Shown one piece after another: positions 1-5,847 of a stretch of DNA of 6,251 nt. Where the stretch lies: positions 1-6,251 of the forward strand of contig NZ_JAVHLH010000171.1 in NCBI RefSeq assembly GCF_031082345.1, written 5' to 3'. The translations under genes and the position numbers were made by a program. Position 1 is the first letter of the stretch; each line of letters begins with the position of its first letter. The DNA is from Brevundimonas sp. GTDB taxonomy: Bacteria; Pseudomonadota; Alphaproteobacteria; Caulobacterales; Caulobacteraceae. Below the pieces are notes generated by a model, which saw only the letters and a program-made list of their open reading frames with translations, did no database searches and was not told the origin of the DNA.

Positions 1-1
1 G

Positions 2-772
2 GCGCGGGCGCGCGCCTCCGACGGCCTCGAACTGACCGGCCGTTTCGTCCAGGGCGGACACGCCCTCGGCCGCACCTGGCCGCGCGCCCTGGTCTTCGTC
101 GACGGCGAGGCCCTGGCCGCCGCCTCGTCGAGCGGCCATTTCATCGTCGGCTTCGACCGCGACGCCCCCGCCAGCGTCGAAATCGAGGTTCGCGCCGACG
201 GCCGCTCGGTTCGCCGCGCGCTCGACATCGCGCCGGGCGACTTCCCCATCACCCGCGTCGACGGCCTGCCGCCGTCCACCGTGACCCCCACCGACCCGGC
301 CCTGCTGGCCCGCATCGCCCGCGAGGTCGAACTCAAGACCGAGGGCTTCGCCAGCCGCCTCGACGCCGACCATTTCCGCGACGGCTTCGACTGGCCCGTG
401 ACCGGCTTCCGCGTCAGCAGCCGCTGGGGCGCCCAGCGCGTCCTCAACGGCACGCCGGCCCGGCCGCACTACGGCATCGACCTCGCCGCCCCGGCCGGGA
501 CGGTGATCCGCGCCCCTGCCGCCGGCCGGGTGACGCTCGCCGAGACCGATCTGCATTTCGAGGGCGGCCTGGTGCTGATCGACCATGGCCAGGGGCTGAT
601 CACCGCCTATCTGCACCAGTCGCGCCTCGACGTCCGCGCCGGACAGGACCTGCGCCGGGGTGATTCGGTCGGTCGGGTCGGCATGAGCGGCCGCGCCACC
701 GGTCCGCACCTGTGCTGGCGCATGAAATGGCGCAACCGCAACCTTGATCCGTCGCTTCTGACCAGAACCTGA
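2..772 (+). CDS. M23 (LytM-type) peptidase, 5'-truncated by window edge
   Basis: The reading frame is open from the window edge, so the start codon and any signal peptide are missing; a GTG at 281 is an internal codon, not a credible start, because the frame upstream of it is equally protein-like. The N-terminal part seen (about 90 residues) has a Gly/Val-rich beta-type pattern (QGGHALGRTWPRALVFVDG, then GHFIVGFDRDA), typical of the domain ahead of the catalytic part in alphaproteobacterial M23 proteins. The M23 core follows: HYGID (His at 467-469, Asp at 479-481), the LAAPAGTVIRAPAAGRV strand, YLH (His at 614-616), and GPHLCW. M23 enzymes are zinc endopeptidases that cut peptidoglycan cross-bridges in the periplasm. 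Oddity: the usual HxH second histidine, a zinc ligand, is a cysteine here (713-715). The fold and family are clear; whether it cleaves is not. Confidence 0.9.
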   Translation, partial: ARARASDGLELTGRFVQGGHALGRTWPRALVFVDGEALAAASSSGHFIVGFDRDAPASVEIEVRADGRSVRRALDIAPGDFPITRVDGLPPSTVTPTDPALLARIAREVELKTEGFASRLDADHFRDGFDWPVTGFRVSSRWGAQRVLNGTPARPHYGIDLAAPAGTVIRAPAAGRVTLAETDLHFEGGLVLIDHGQGLITAYLHQSRLDVRAGQDLRRGDSVGRVGMSGRATGPHLCWRMKWRNRNLDPSLLTRT

Positions 773-843
773 GCGGGAGTAAGCGATTACTACGTTCAGT
801 GATCGCCGGTCAGTCATGGACAGGTAAGGTATCAGGCCTAGGA

Positions 844-851
844 TTAACCAT
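844..851 (+). promoter_or_regulatory. Candidate CtrA half-site (TTAACCAT)
   Basis: TTAACCAT lies 37 bases ahead of the response-regulator ATG, in a 116-base gap after the peptidase gene. An eight-base TTAACCAT motif has been described for some CtrA-controlled promoters of Caulobacter (recalled, not checked); the full TTAA-N7-TTAA form is absent here. The AT-rich octamer stands out in GC-rich DNA. It is a suggestion only. Confidence 0.3.
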
Positions 852-888
852 CGCCGCGCCGCAAAGGCGCTTTGCCGGCCCATCCGCC

Positions 889-1431
889 ATGTCGTCCCTC
901 GCCGCCCTCCAGATCCTGCTCATCGACGACAATCCGCACATGCGGACTATCGCCTCGGCGGTGCTGAAATCCGCGGGCATCCGCAAGGTCTGGGAAGCGA
1001 ACGACGGCGGAACCGGCCTGCAGATGCTGCGCGACCACGCCATCGACCTGGCCATCGTCGACTACAACATGTTCCCGCTGGACGGCGTCGAGTTCACCCG
1101 CCTGGTCCGCAACAGCCCCGACAGCGCCAATCCCTATCTGCCGATCATCATGATGACCGGCCACTCCGGCAAGCAGCGCGTCTATGAGGCCCGCGACGCC
1201 GGCGTCACGGAATTCCTGGCCAAGCCGATCACCGCCAAGGGGGTGCTCGACCGCATCCATTCGGTGATCTGGAAGCCCCGTCCCTTCGTCAAGACCGACG
1301 GCTATTTCGGTCCGGACCGTCGCCGCGTCACCCCGCCGGGCTTCCGCGGCCCGTTCCGTCGCGCCACCGACGCCAACCGCGCGCCGGCGACCGCCCCCGG
1401 GGGCTCTTCCGGCGCCCCGGCCGAGGCCTGA
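889..1431 (+). CDS. Single-domain CheY-like response regulator
   Basis: This 180-residue protein has one receiver domain and no recognisable DNA-binding or enzymatic output. The acidic pair is D13-D14 (LLIDDNPHMR), the phosphoacceptor is D58 (AIVDYNM), the switch threonine T90 (MMTGH) and the conserved lysine K112 (LAKP), so it should be phosphorylatable. The tail after residue ~125 is basic and proline-rich and carries YFGPDRRR, a motif common at the end of small alphaproteobacterial receivers; its role is unknown to me. I chose ATG 889 because the receiver fold begins immediately after it. A GTG at 799 would add 30 residues that do not look like receiver sequence. No good Shine-Dalgarno precedes the ATG. 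A candidate CtrA half-site lies just upstream. The gene ends 2 bases from the convergent acyltransferase stop. Its cognate kinase is not in the window. Confidence 0.92.
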   Translation: MSSLAALQILLIDDNPHMRTIASAVLKSAGIRKVWEANDGGTGLQMLRDHAIDLAIVDYNMFPLDGVEFTRLVRNSPDSANPYLPIIMMTGHSGKQRVYEARDAGVTEFLAKPITAKGVLDRIHSVIWKPRPFVKTDGYFGPDRRRVTPPGFRGPFRRATDANRAPATAPGGSSGAPAEA

Positions 1432-1433
1432 CG

Positions 1434-2336
1434 TCACTCCGCATTCAGCGCCGCGTAGACCCGGTCGGGCCAGCGCCTGTGCACCCAGAACCAGTCGACC
1501 GGGTTCTCGCGCACCCGCGCCTCGATGAAGCTGGTGATGGCCTGCACCCCGCGCGCGATGTCCGCCGGCCGGTCGCCGGTCTTCTCCAGTTCGATCGGCG
1601 CGTAGAGGGTCACCCGGAACCGCACCCCGGGCAGCCGCACCACGGACATCGGCTGCAGCACTGTGCCGAAGCGCAGCGCCAGCCGGCTCGGGCCCGGCGC
1701 CGCATTGACCGGCTGGCCGAAGAAGGTCACTTCCGGCCCCTCCGAGAATTTCTGGTCGTTCATCAGCGCCACTGACTCGCCCCGCGCCATCCCGGCCAGC
1801 AGCTCGCGCGCGCCGTCCCCGCCCTTGGGGGCGAACAGCTTGACGCCATAGCGGGCCCGGGCCGCGATGATCTGGGCGTCGACGTAAGGGTTGTTGGCCG
1901 CGCGATAGGTGATCTGGCAGGGCACGCCGGCCCCGACGATGGTCGCCGCCAGGGTCTCGATATTGGCGAAATGCCCGCCGACGAAGACCACCGGTCGCCC
2001 CGACTCGCGGATGGCCTCCAGCCGCTCGCGACCGACCACCTCGATGCGCCCTTCCGCCACCAGCCGGTCCATCAGCGCCGTCTCGGCGAAGGCCCGTCCG
2101 GTCTGCTCCCACTGCGCCAGCGCCAGCGCCTCGCGTTCGGCCGGCGCCATGTCGGGGAAGGCGATGCGCAGGTTGCGCATCACCGTCTTCTGCGTCCCCG
2201 CTTTGGGCCCCAGCGTCCGCAGCAGCCAGCCGCCCAGAGCCGAGGCGCGCTCCACGCCCAGCAGCCGCATGAAGCCGATGAAGCCGGCGAAACCCGCCGC
2301 CTGCAGCCGCCAGATCAGGTCCTGGCGCAGGCTCAC
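1434..2336 (-). CDS. LpxL/HtrB-type lipid A acyltransferase
   Basis: This is a lysophospholipid-acyltransferase-superfamily protein that adds a secondary acyl chain to lipid A precursors at the inner membrane. With the GTG start, residues ~11-26 form a hydrophobic N-terminal anchor. The catalytic HX4E motif is H122-E127 (GGHFANIE), followed by YRAANNPY (144-151), the MNDQ segment (192-195) and the C-terminal WFWVHRRWP (282-290), all family hallmarks. The length of ~300 residues is normal. The start is uncertain: GTG 2336 has GGAGG only one base upstream, while an in-frame TTG at 2360 would overlap the upstream dehydrogenase by 11 bases and lacks a clear ribosome site. It sits 13 bases after the dehydrogenase stop, so the two are probably co-transcribed and translationally coupled. 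Which acyl chain and position it serves cannot be read from sequence. Confidence 0.9.
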   Translation of the reverse strand: MSLRQDLIWRLQAAGFAGFIGFMRLLGVERASALGGWLLRTLGPKAGTQKTVMRNLRIAFPDMAPAEREALALAQWEQTGRAFAETALMDRLVAEGRIEVVGRERLEAIRESGRPVVFVGGHFANIETLAATIVGAGVPCQITYRAANNPYVDAQIIAARARYGVKLFAPKGGDGARELLAGMARGESVALMNDQKFSEGPEVTFFGQPVNAAPGPSRLALRFGTVLQPMSVVRLPGVRFRVTLYAPIELEKTGDRPADIARGVQAITSFIEARVRENPVDWFWVHRRWPDRVYAALNAE

Positions 2337-2349
2337 GCCTCCGGGATCG

Positions 2350-3120
2350 TCACCAGGCAATGGTGATCCCGCCGTCGACCACCAGCGTCTGGCCGGTCAT
2401 GTAGCTGGACGCCGGGGAGGCCAGATAGACCGCCGCCCCGGCGATCTCGTCCGGCTGGCCGATCCGCTTCAGCGGCGCGGGATCGGTGACCTGCTTCAGC
2501 AGCTCCGGGTTCTCCCACAGATATTTGGCGAAGTCGGTCTGCACCAGGCCGGGGGCGATGGTGTTGACCCGCACGTTCGACGGGCCCCACTCGACCGCCA
2601 GGTTCCGCGCCAGCTGCATGTCGGCCGCCTTGGAGATGTTGTAGGCGCCGATCAGGGCGTTGCCGCGCAGGCCGCCGATCGACGACACGATGATCACCGA
2701 TCCCGCCTTCCGCTCCAGCATCTGCGGCGCGACCATCTGGATCAGCCAGTGGTTCGAAACCACGTTGTTCTGCAGGATCTTGCCGAACTGGTCGTCCGAA
2801 ATCCCCGCCATCGGTCCCGCATAGGGATTGGTCGCGGCGTTGCAGACCAGGATGTCGATCTTGCCGAAGGCGGCGTTGGTCTCGTCGACCAGCCGCTGCA
2901 GCTCCTCCTTCGAGGCGATGTTGGCCGGAACGGCGATGGCGCGGCCCTCGCCGTGCTTCGCATTGATCGCCGAGGCCACCTCGTCGCACGGCCCCGGCTT
3001 GCGCGACGAGATCACCACCTTCGCCCCATGCTCGGCCAGCCGCTCGGCGATGGCCTTGCCGATGCCGCGCGAAGAGCCGGTGATGACCGCGACCTGGCCG
3101 GTCAGATCGAACAATTCCAT
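2350..3120 (-). CDS. Short-chain dehydrogenase/reductase, DHRS4-like
   Basis: This is a complete classical SDR of 256 residues, an NAD(P)H-dependent oxidoreductase of the cytoplasm. The Rossmann motif TGSSRGIG spans 14-21. SSRK (38-41), with a basic residue after the second strand, suggests NADP preference. The NNAG-equivalent is CNAA (93-96). The catalytic tetrad is N119, S147, Y160 and K164 (YNISK). Segments such as CNAATNPYAG, VRVNTIAPGLVQTDF and the LWEN stretch resemble carbonyl reductases of the DHRS4 group. The substrate is not deducible. ATG 3120 is supported by GAGG six bases upstream. The gene leads a two-gene unit with the lipid A acyltransferase, which may only reflect shared transcription; a 3-oxoacyl or ketone substrate is possible but is inference. 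The final residues (VVDGGITIAW) are intact. Confidence 0.93.
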   Translation of the reverse strand: MELFDLTGQVAVITGSSRGIGKAIAERLAEHGAKVVISSRKPGPCDEVASAINAKHGEGRAIAVPANIASKEELQRLVDETNAAFGKIDILVCNAATNPYAGPMAGISDDQFGKILQNNVVSNHWLIQMVAPQMLERKAGSVIIVSSIGGLRGNALIGAYNISKAADMQLARNLAVEWGPSNVRVNTIAPGLVQTDFAKYLWENPELLKQVTDPAPLKRIGQPDEIAGAAVYLASPASSYMTGQTLVVDGGITIAW

Positions 3121-3126
3121 CGTTAA

Positions 3127-3130
3127 CCTC
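3127..3130 (-). promoter_or_regulatory. Shine-Dalgarno of the SDR gene
   Basis: GAGG on the minus strand, six bases before ATG 3120, fixes the dehydrogenase start. The spacer TTAACG contains a TTAA and is one base off the TTAACCAT octamer, but this overlap with a ribosome site makes a regulatory reading weak. Confidence 0.6.
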
Positions 3131-3142
3131 GAAGAGTGGGGA

Positions 3143-3199
3143 GAATCCGTGCAGGAAGCCTAGGCGATCTGCCGTGATACCCCGATACTCGGGCGATTC
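3143..3199. promoter_or_regulatory. Two GANTC (CcrM) sites in the divergent tipF/SDR promoter region
   Basis: The 108 bases between the divergent genes contain GAATC at 3143-3147 and GATTC at 3195-3199, the methylation target of CcrM. A small palindrome, CCCGA-TAC-TCGGG (3181-3193), lies between them. In Caulobacter, GcrA acts on promoters with methylated GANTC, and tipF has been reported among such targets (from memory). Two sites in 108 bases is only a mild excess over chance, so the support comes mainly from the match with known biology. No clear -10/-35 or sigma-54 box was found. Confidence 0.45.
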
Positions 3200-3228
3200 C
3201 ATCCGGGAACACGGAACAACCGTTTCCA

Positions 3229-4497
3229 ATGCGCGCACTGACCCAAGGCTTCCTGCTCTTCGGCTACCTGTTCCTGTCCATGACGGTCGGCGCCTTCGTG
3301 TGGCGCGCGGGCCTCGGCGCCGGCGCGGGCGCGGCGGCCGGCATCGCCAGCCTCGGTCTGCTCGCCGCCATCCACACCTGGATCTCCGGCAAGGCCGAGC
3401 GCGCCGTGCTGAAGAAGGAGATCGACCAGGTCCGCGACGCCCACCGCCTGCTCGCCGACGCCATGGAGTCGACCCAGGGCGCCCTGACCGAACTGGCCCA
3501 GGCCATCGAGAGCGGGGCCCTCAGCTCGACCGAACAGCTGTCCGGCGAGGTCCGCATGCTGGAGTCGCTGATCCAGCAGATGAGCGAGTCGATCGACCAG
3601 CGCATCTCCCAGCCGACGCCGGAGAACACCTACGAGGCCCGCCACCGCGAGCAGTCCAACGTCCTGCTCCAGACCATCCACGAGGCCCTGGCCGAGAACC
3701 GCGTCGACCTCTACCTGCAGCCGATCGTCTCCCTGCCCCAGCGTCGGACCATCTTCTACGAGAGCTTCACCCGCCTGCGCGCCGCCGACGACCGCGTGAT
3801 GATGCCGGCCGAATACCTGTCGGTCGCCGAGGGCGAGGGCCTGGTCCCCGCCATCGACAACCTGCTGCTGTTCCGCTGCGCCCAGATCGTCCGCCGCCTC
3901 GCCCGTCAGGACCGCAAGGTCGGGGTGTTCTGCAACGTCGCCCTGTCCTCGCTAGGCGACGAGACCTTCTTCCCCCAGTTCCTCGACTTCCTTAGCGAGA
4001 ACCGCGACCTCAACCAGGCCCTGATCTTCGAGCTCGGCCAGGCCACTTTCGACGCCCGCGGCGCGGTCGAGGCCCGCAACATGGCCAAGCTGGCCGACCT
4101 CGGCTTCCGCTTCTCGATCGACAAGGTCCAGACCCTCGACCTCGACTTCGCCGACCTCCAGCGCTCCGACGTCAAATTCATGAAGGTGTCGGCCGACCTG
4201 CTGATCGAGACCCTGCTGGATGCCGACTCCGCCTCGGCCCTGCCGGCCCTGCGCGACATCTCCGCCGCCGATTTCGCCGGGGTCACCCGCCGCTACGGCA
4301 TCGAGCTGATCGCCGAGAAATGCGAGACCGAGCGCCAGATCGTCGACATCCTCGAGCTCGACATCTCCGTCGGCCAGGGCCACCTGTTCGGCGAGCCCCG
4401 CGCCATCAAGGAAGCGGTGCTGGCCGAAACCGACCCCCCCGCCGACTTCATCCGCTCGACGCTGCGCAGCGCCGACCACCGGCGGCGGTTCGGCTAG
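3229..4497 (+). CDS. tipF: TipF-like flagellar placement protein with degenerate EAL domain
   Basis: The 422-residue protein begins with two hydrophobic segments (about 4-24 and 28-52), then a charged coiled-coil-like region (about 55-125), then an EAL-fold domain (about 145-400). This architecture matches Caulobacter TipF, a membrane c-di-GMP receptor needed for building and placing the polar flagellum. Retained EAL residues include Q164-P165, E178, N236, E268, D298, K319, E363 and the GQGHLFGEP loop (382-390). Key catalytic positions are changed: the EAL triad is ESF (178-180), the DD pair is DK (298-299), and the aspartate after K319 is serine (KVS). Phosphodiesterase activity is therefore unlikely and ligand sensing likely, though this is inference. 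ATG 3229 has only a weak ribosome site. It is transcribed divergently from the SDR gene, from a region with two GANTC sites. A generic degenerate-EAL protein is the alternative. Confidence 0.82.
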   Translation: MRALTQGFLLFGYLFLSMTVGAFVWRAGLGAGAGAAAGIASLGLLAAIHTWISGKAERAVLKKEIDQVRDAHRLLADAMESTQGALTELAQAIESGALSSTEQLSGEVRMLESLIQQMSESIDQRISQPTPENTYEARHREQSNVLLQTIHEALAENRVDLYLQPIVSLPQRRTIFYESFTRLRAADDRVMMPAEYLSVAEGEGLVPAIDNLLLFRCAQIVRRLARQDRKVGVFCNVALSSLGDETFFPQFLDFLSENRDLNQALIFELGQATFDARGAVEARNMAKLADLGFRFSIDKVQTLDLDFADLQRSDVKFMKVSADLLIETLLDADSASALPALRDISAADFAGVTRRYGIELIAEKCETERQIVDILELDISVGQGHLFGEPRAIKEAVLAETDPPADFIRSTLRSADHRRRFG

Positions 4498-4529
4498 GGA
4501 CGGGGAACCGCCCCGCGACGGAGTGAGCA

Positions 4530-4835
4530 ATGCCTAAGGGTCGCCTGTTTGTTGTCGGACAGGTTCTGTTTCTCACCGCTCCAATCGCGCTCGGCTTGGC
4601 GATCTGGTTCACGAACAGGACCGGAAATTCGTTCCTGCCGTTTCTGGCCATCCTGCCCTACATGGCGATCGCGCTGGCCGCTCAGCTGTTTCGCTGCCCG
4701 TCCTGCGGGATACGGGTGTTCTCGCTCCAGCGAGCATCCGAAATCGGCTACCGGAAATACCTGACTCCGAGGCTGGCCTATCTTGAATGCCCCGGATGCC
4801 GCTCGTCCTTCTGGCGAAGGGGTTCCCGACCCTAG
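4530..4835 (+). CDS. Small two-helix membrane protein with zinc ribbon, function unknown
   Basis: I do not recognise this 101-residue protein. Two hydrophobic segments (about 6-27 and 34-53) are followed by a cysteine knuckle CPSC (56-59) and a second CPGC (87-90), the spacing of a zinc-ribbon-like treble. The C-terminal ~48 residues are basic and should face the cytoplasm if both helices span the membrane. ATG 4530 is supported by GGAG at 4520-4523. It lies 32 bases after the tipF-like stop on the same strand and could share its transcript. Its codon use differs from its neighbours: codons such as TTT, GTT, CCA and GAA are frequent where the neighbours use G/C-ending codons, which hints at recent acquisition or low expression. 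No function is assigned. Confidence 0.75.
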   Translation: MPKGRLFVVGQVLFLTAPIALGLAIWFTNRTGNSFLPFLAILPYMAIALAAQLFRCPSCGIRVFSLQRASEIGYRKYLTPRLAYLECPGCRSSFWRRGSRP

Positions 4836-4853
4836 CGCGCGGCAGGTACGCTC

Positions 4854-5087
4854 TTACCCGGTGTGACCCTTGCCGGCCGCCCCCGGAAAAATCACATCCG
4901 CCGCCAGATAGCCCCCCAGCACGGCGATCAGGACCAGCTGCAGCACCACCGCCACGAACGGCCAGTTCCGTCTCAGCACACGAAAAAGCGACAACGCTCG
5001 ACTCCAGCCAGCCCGGGAAACGCGGGCGTACGGCCACGCGAGCAAGACCGGCGGGGCCACGTCGGCGGCCGGCGGTTCCTCGCTCAA
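4854..5087 (-). CDS. Small single-helix membrane protein, hypothetical
   Basis: This short frame of about 77 codons encodes an N-terminal Pro/Ala-rich stretch, a basic segment (about 21-41, many Arg), then one strong transmembrane helix (about 43-66, WPFVAVVLQLVLIAVLGGYL) and a short Gly-rich tail. The positive charges before the helix put the N-terminus in the cytoplasm. It lies 25 bases after the lipoprotein stop on the same strand and converges with the zinc-ribbon gene 18 bases away. The start is unsure: the TTG at 5087 has no clear ribosome site, and a GTG at codon 10 is an alternative. The reality of the gene rests on the clean helix and its fit in the gap. No function can be proposed. 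Confidence 0.5.
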   Translation of the reverse strand: MSEEPPAADVAPPVLLAWPYARVSRAGWSRALSLFRVLRRNWPFVAVVLQLVLIAVLGGYLAADVIFPGAAGKGHTG

Positions 5088-5112
5088 ACCGCCCGCGCCG
5101 CCGTCCGTTCCT

Positions 5113-5457
5113 TCACCAACGCCGGTCGGTGTCGCGCCAGTAGACCCGCTCGCGGCCGTAGCGGCCGTCGCGGTTGTAGCCGCCGAAGCCGTAGCCGCAC
5201 GGATCCTCTTCCTCCGACAGTTCGCGGCCGATCAGATAGCCGGCCGCGGCGCCGATGGCGGCTCCCGCCTCCCGGTCTTCGGGGCCGGCCACGGCCGCGC
5301 CGATGGCCGCGCCCAGCGCGGTTCCGGCCGCCATGGCCCGGTTGCGGTTCTCCGCATAGTCGCGCTCGCAAGCCGAGGCGTAGTTGTCGGTGGTGGCGCA
5401 GCCGGCCATCACGAGCCCGCAGGCCCCGATGGCGCTCATGGTCAACAGGTGTCGCAT
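5113..5457 (-). CDS. Glycine-zipper lipoprotein
   Basis: The 114-residue product starts with a type II signal peptide: positive start (MRH), hydrophobic core, and a lipobox VMAGC with the lipidated cysteine at C20. The mature part holds a glycine zipper with GxxxG spacing at G45, G49, G53 and again at G65, G69, G73 and G77, separated by a charged break (PEDRE). This is the pattern of the 17-kDa surface antigen/glycine-zipper 2TM family of outer-membrane lipoproteins, whose exact role is usually unknown. The C-terminal tail is rich in Gly, Tyr and Arg. The start ATG 5457 is preceded by a purine-rich AGGGAGAGAG ribosome site. It heads a possible two-gene unit with the small membrane protein downstream, and its own upstream side faces the palindromic repeats. 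Confidence 0.85.
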   Translation of the reverse strand: MRHLLTMSAIGACGLVMAGCATTDNYASACERDYAENRNRAMAAGTALGAAIGAAVAGPEDREAGAAIGAAAGYLIGRELSEEEDPCGYGFGGYNRDGRYGRERVYWRDTDRRW

Positions 5458-5526
5458 CGCTCTCTCCCTCTGCCCCGCTCCGGAGAGAACACCCGGCCGC
5501 GGCGAGGCGTTCCCCCTCTCCGGCTT

Positions 5527-5597
5527 CCTTCTCCCCTTGGGGGAGAAGATGCCCCGGAGGGGCGGATGAGGGGATAGCCGATCCCGGACCGCCTGGC
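5527..5597 (+). repeat. Palindromic repeat, copy A
   Basis: The core of 47 bases (5527-5573) is two hairpins in tandem. Stem 1 is CTTCTCCCC/GGGGAGAAG with loop TTG (5528-5548); stem 2 is GCCCC/GGGGC with loop GGA (5551-5563); GGATGAGGGG follows. Similarity with copy C continues for another ~24 bases (to about 5597, 18 of 24 identical). Dispersed elements of this type are common between genes in Caulobacterales and Rhizobiales; the mode of spread is unknown. Confidence 0.9.
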
Positions 5598-5618
5598 AGA
5601 TGGCTTGCCTAAACCATC

Positions 5619-5665
5619 CCCCTCATCCGGGCCTCCGGCCCACCTTCTCCCTCGAGGGGAGAAGG
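5619..5665 (-). repeat. Palindromic repeat, copy B (inverted)
   Basis: This is the same 47-base unit in opposite orientation. On the plus strand stem 2 is GGGCC/GGCCC with loop TCC (5629-5641) and stem 1 is CTTCTCCC/GGGAGAAG (5644-5664). Both arms of stem 2 differ from copy A, yet pairing is kept. With copy A it forms a larger inverted pair. Confidence 0.9.
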
Positions 5666-5732
5666 AATCGGAATTGCTGCGCTGCAAGTTCATGTTCAGC
5701 CATCAAACTTTTCAGACCCAACCGACTGTTTT

Positions 5733-5820
5733 CCCTCCCCATCGCCCCCGCGTCAGCGTCACGAACGCGCCGTAGGAAGCGGCCGTCGTAGACTCCCTCC
5801 CATCCCGTCGATGGGGAGGG
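5733..5820. repeat. 12-base inverted repeat pair
   Basis: CCCTCCCCATCG (5733-5744) is the exact reverse complement of CGATGGGGAGGG (5809-5820). A third, imperfect arm, CCCTCCCATC (5795-5804), sits next to the right arm and could pair with it instead, with one bulge. The 64 bases between the outer arms show no gene. It is unrelated in sequence to copies A to C and may be the remnant of another palindromic element family. Confidence 0.65.
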
Positions 5821-5847
5821 CGTCGGATCCACGTTCTCGACGACGGC

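Noticed and set aside
799..888. GTG 799 as start of the response regulator
   Set aside because: The extra 30 residues do not resemble receiver N-termini, and the only purine-rich site (GGGAG) is over 20 bases away.
844..2112. Long open frame on the minus strand across the receiver and acyltransferase genes
   Set aside because: Gly/Arg/Ala-rich translation with no domain; it is the shadow of two genes with clear motifs, typical of high-GC DNA.
3121..3130. TTAACGAT-like CtrA site before the SDR gene
   Set aside because: One base off the octamer and overlapping the SDR ribosome site and start codon; no second TTAA at the right spacing.
2333..3238. Minus-strand frame of ~300 codons over the SDR gene
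   Set aside because: It is in a different frame of the same strand as the complete SDR and gives an Arg/Gly-rich product without motifs.
3174..3995. Plus-strand frame of ~270 codons over the tipF-like gene
   Set aside because: Low-complexity Arg/Pro product in the alternate frame of a convincing coding sequence.
4501..4515. CGGGG/CCCCG hairpin after the tipF-like stop as an intrinsic terminator
   Set aside because: Only five base pairs and no T-run; it overlaps the approach to the next gene's ribosome site.
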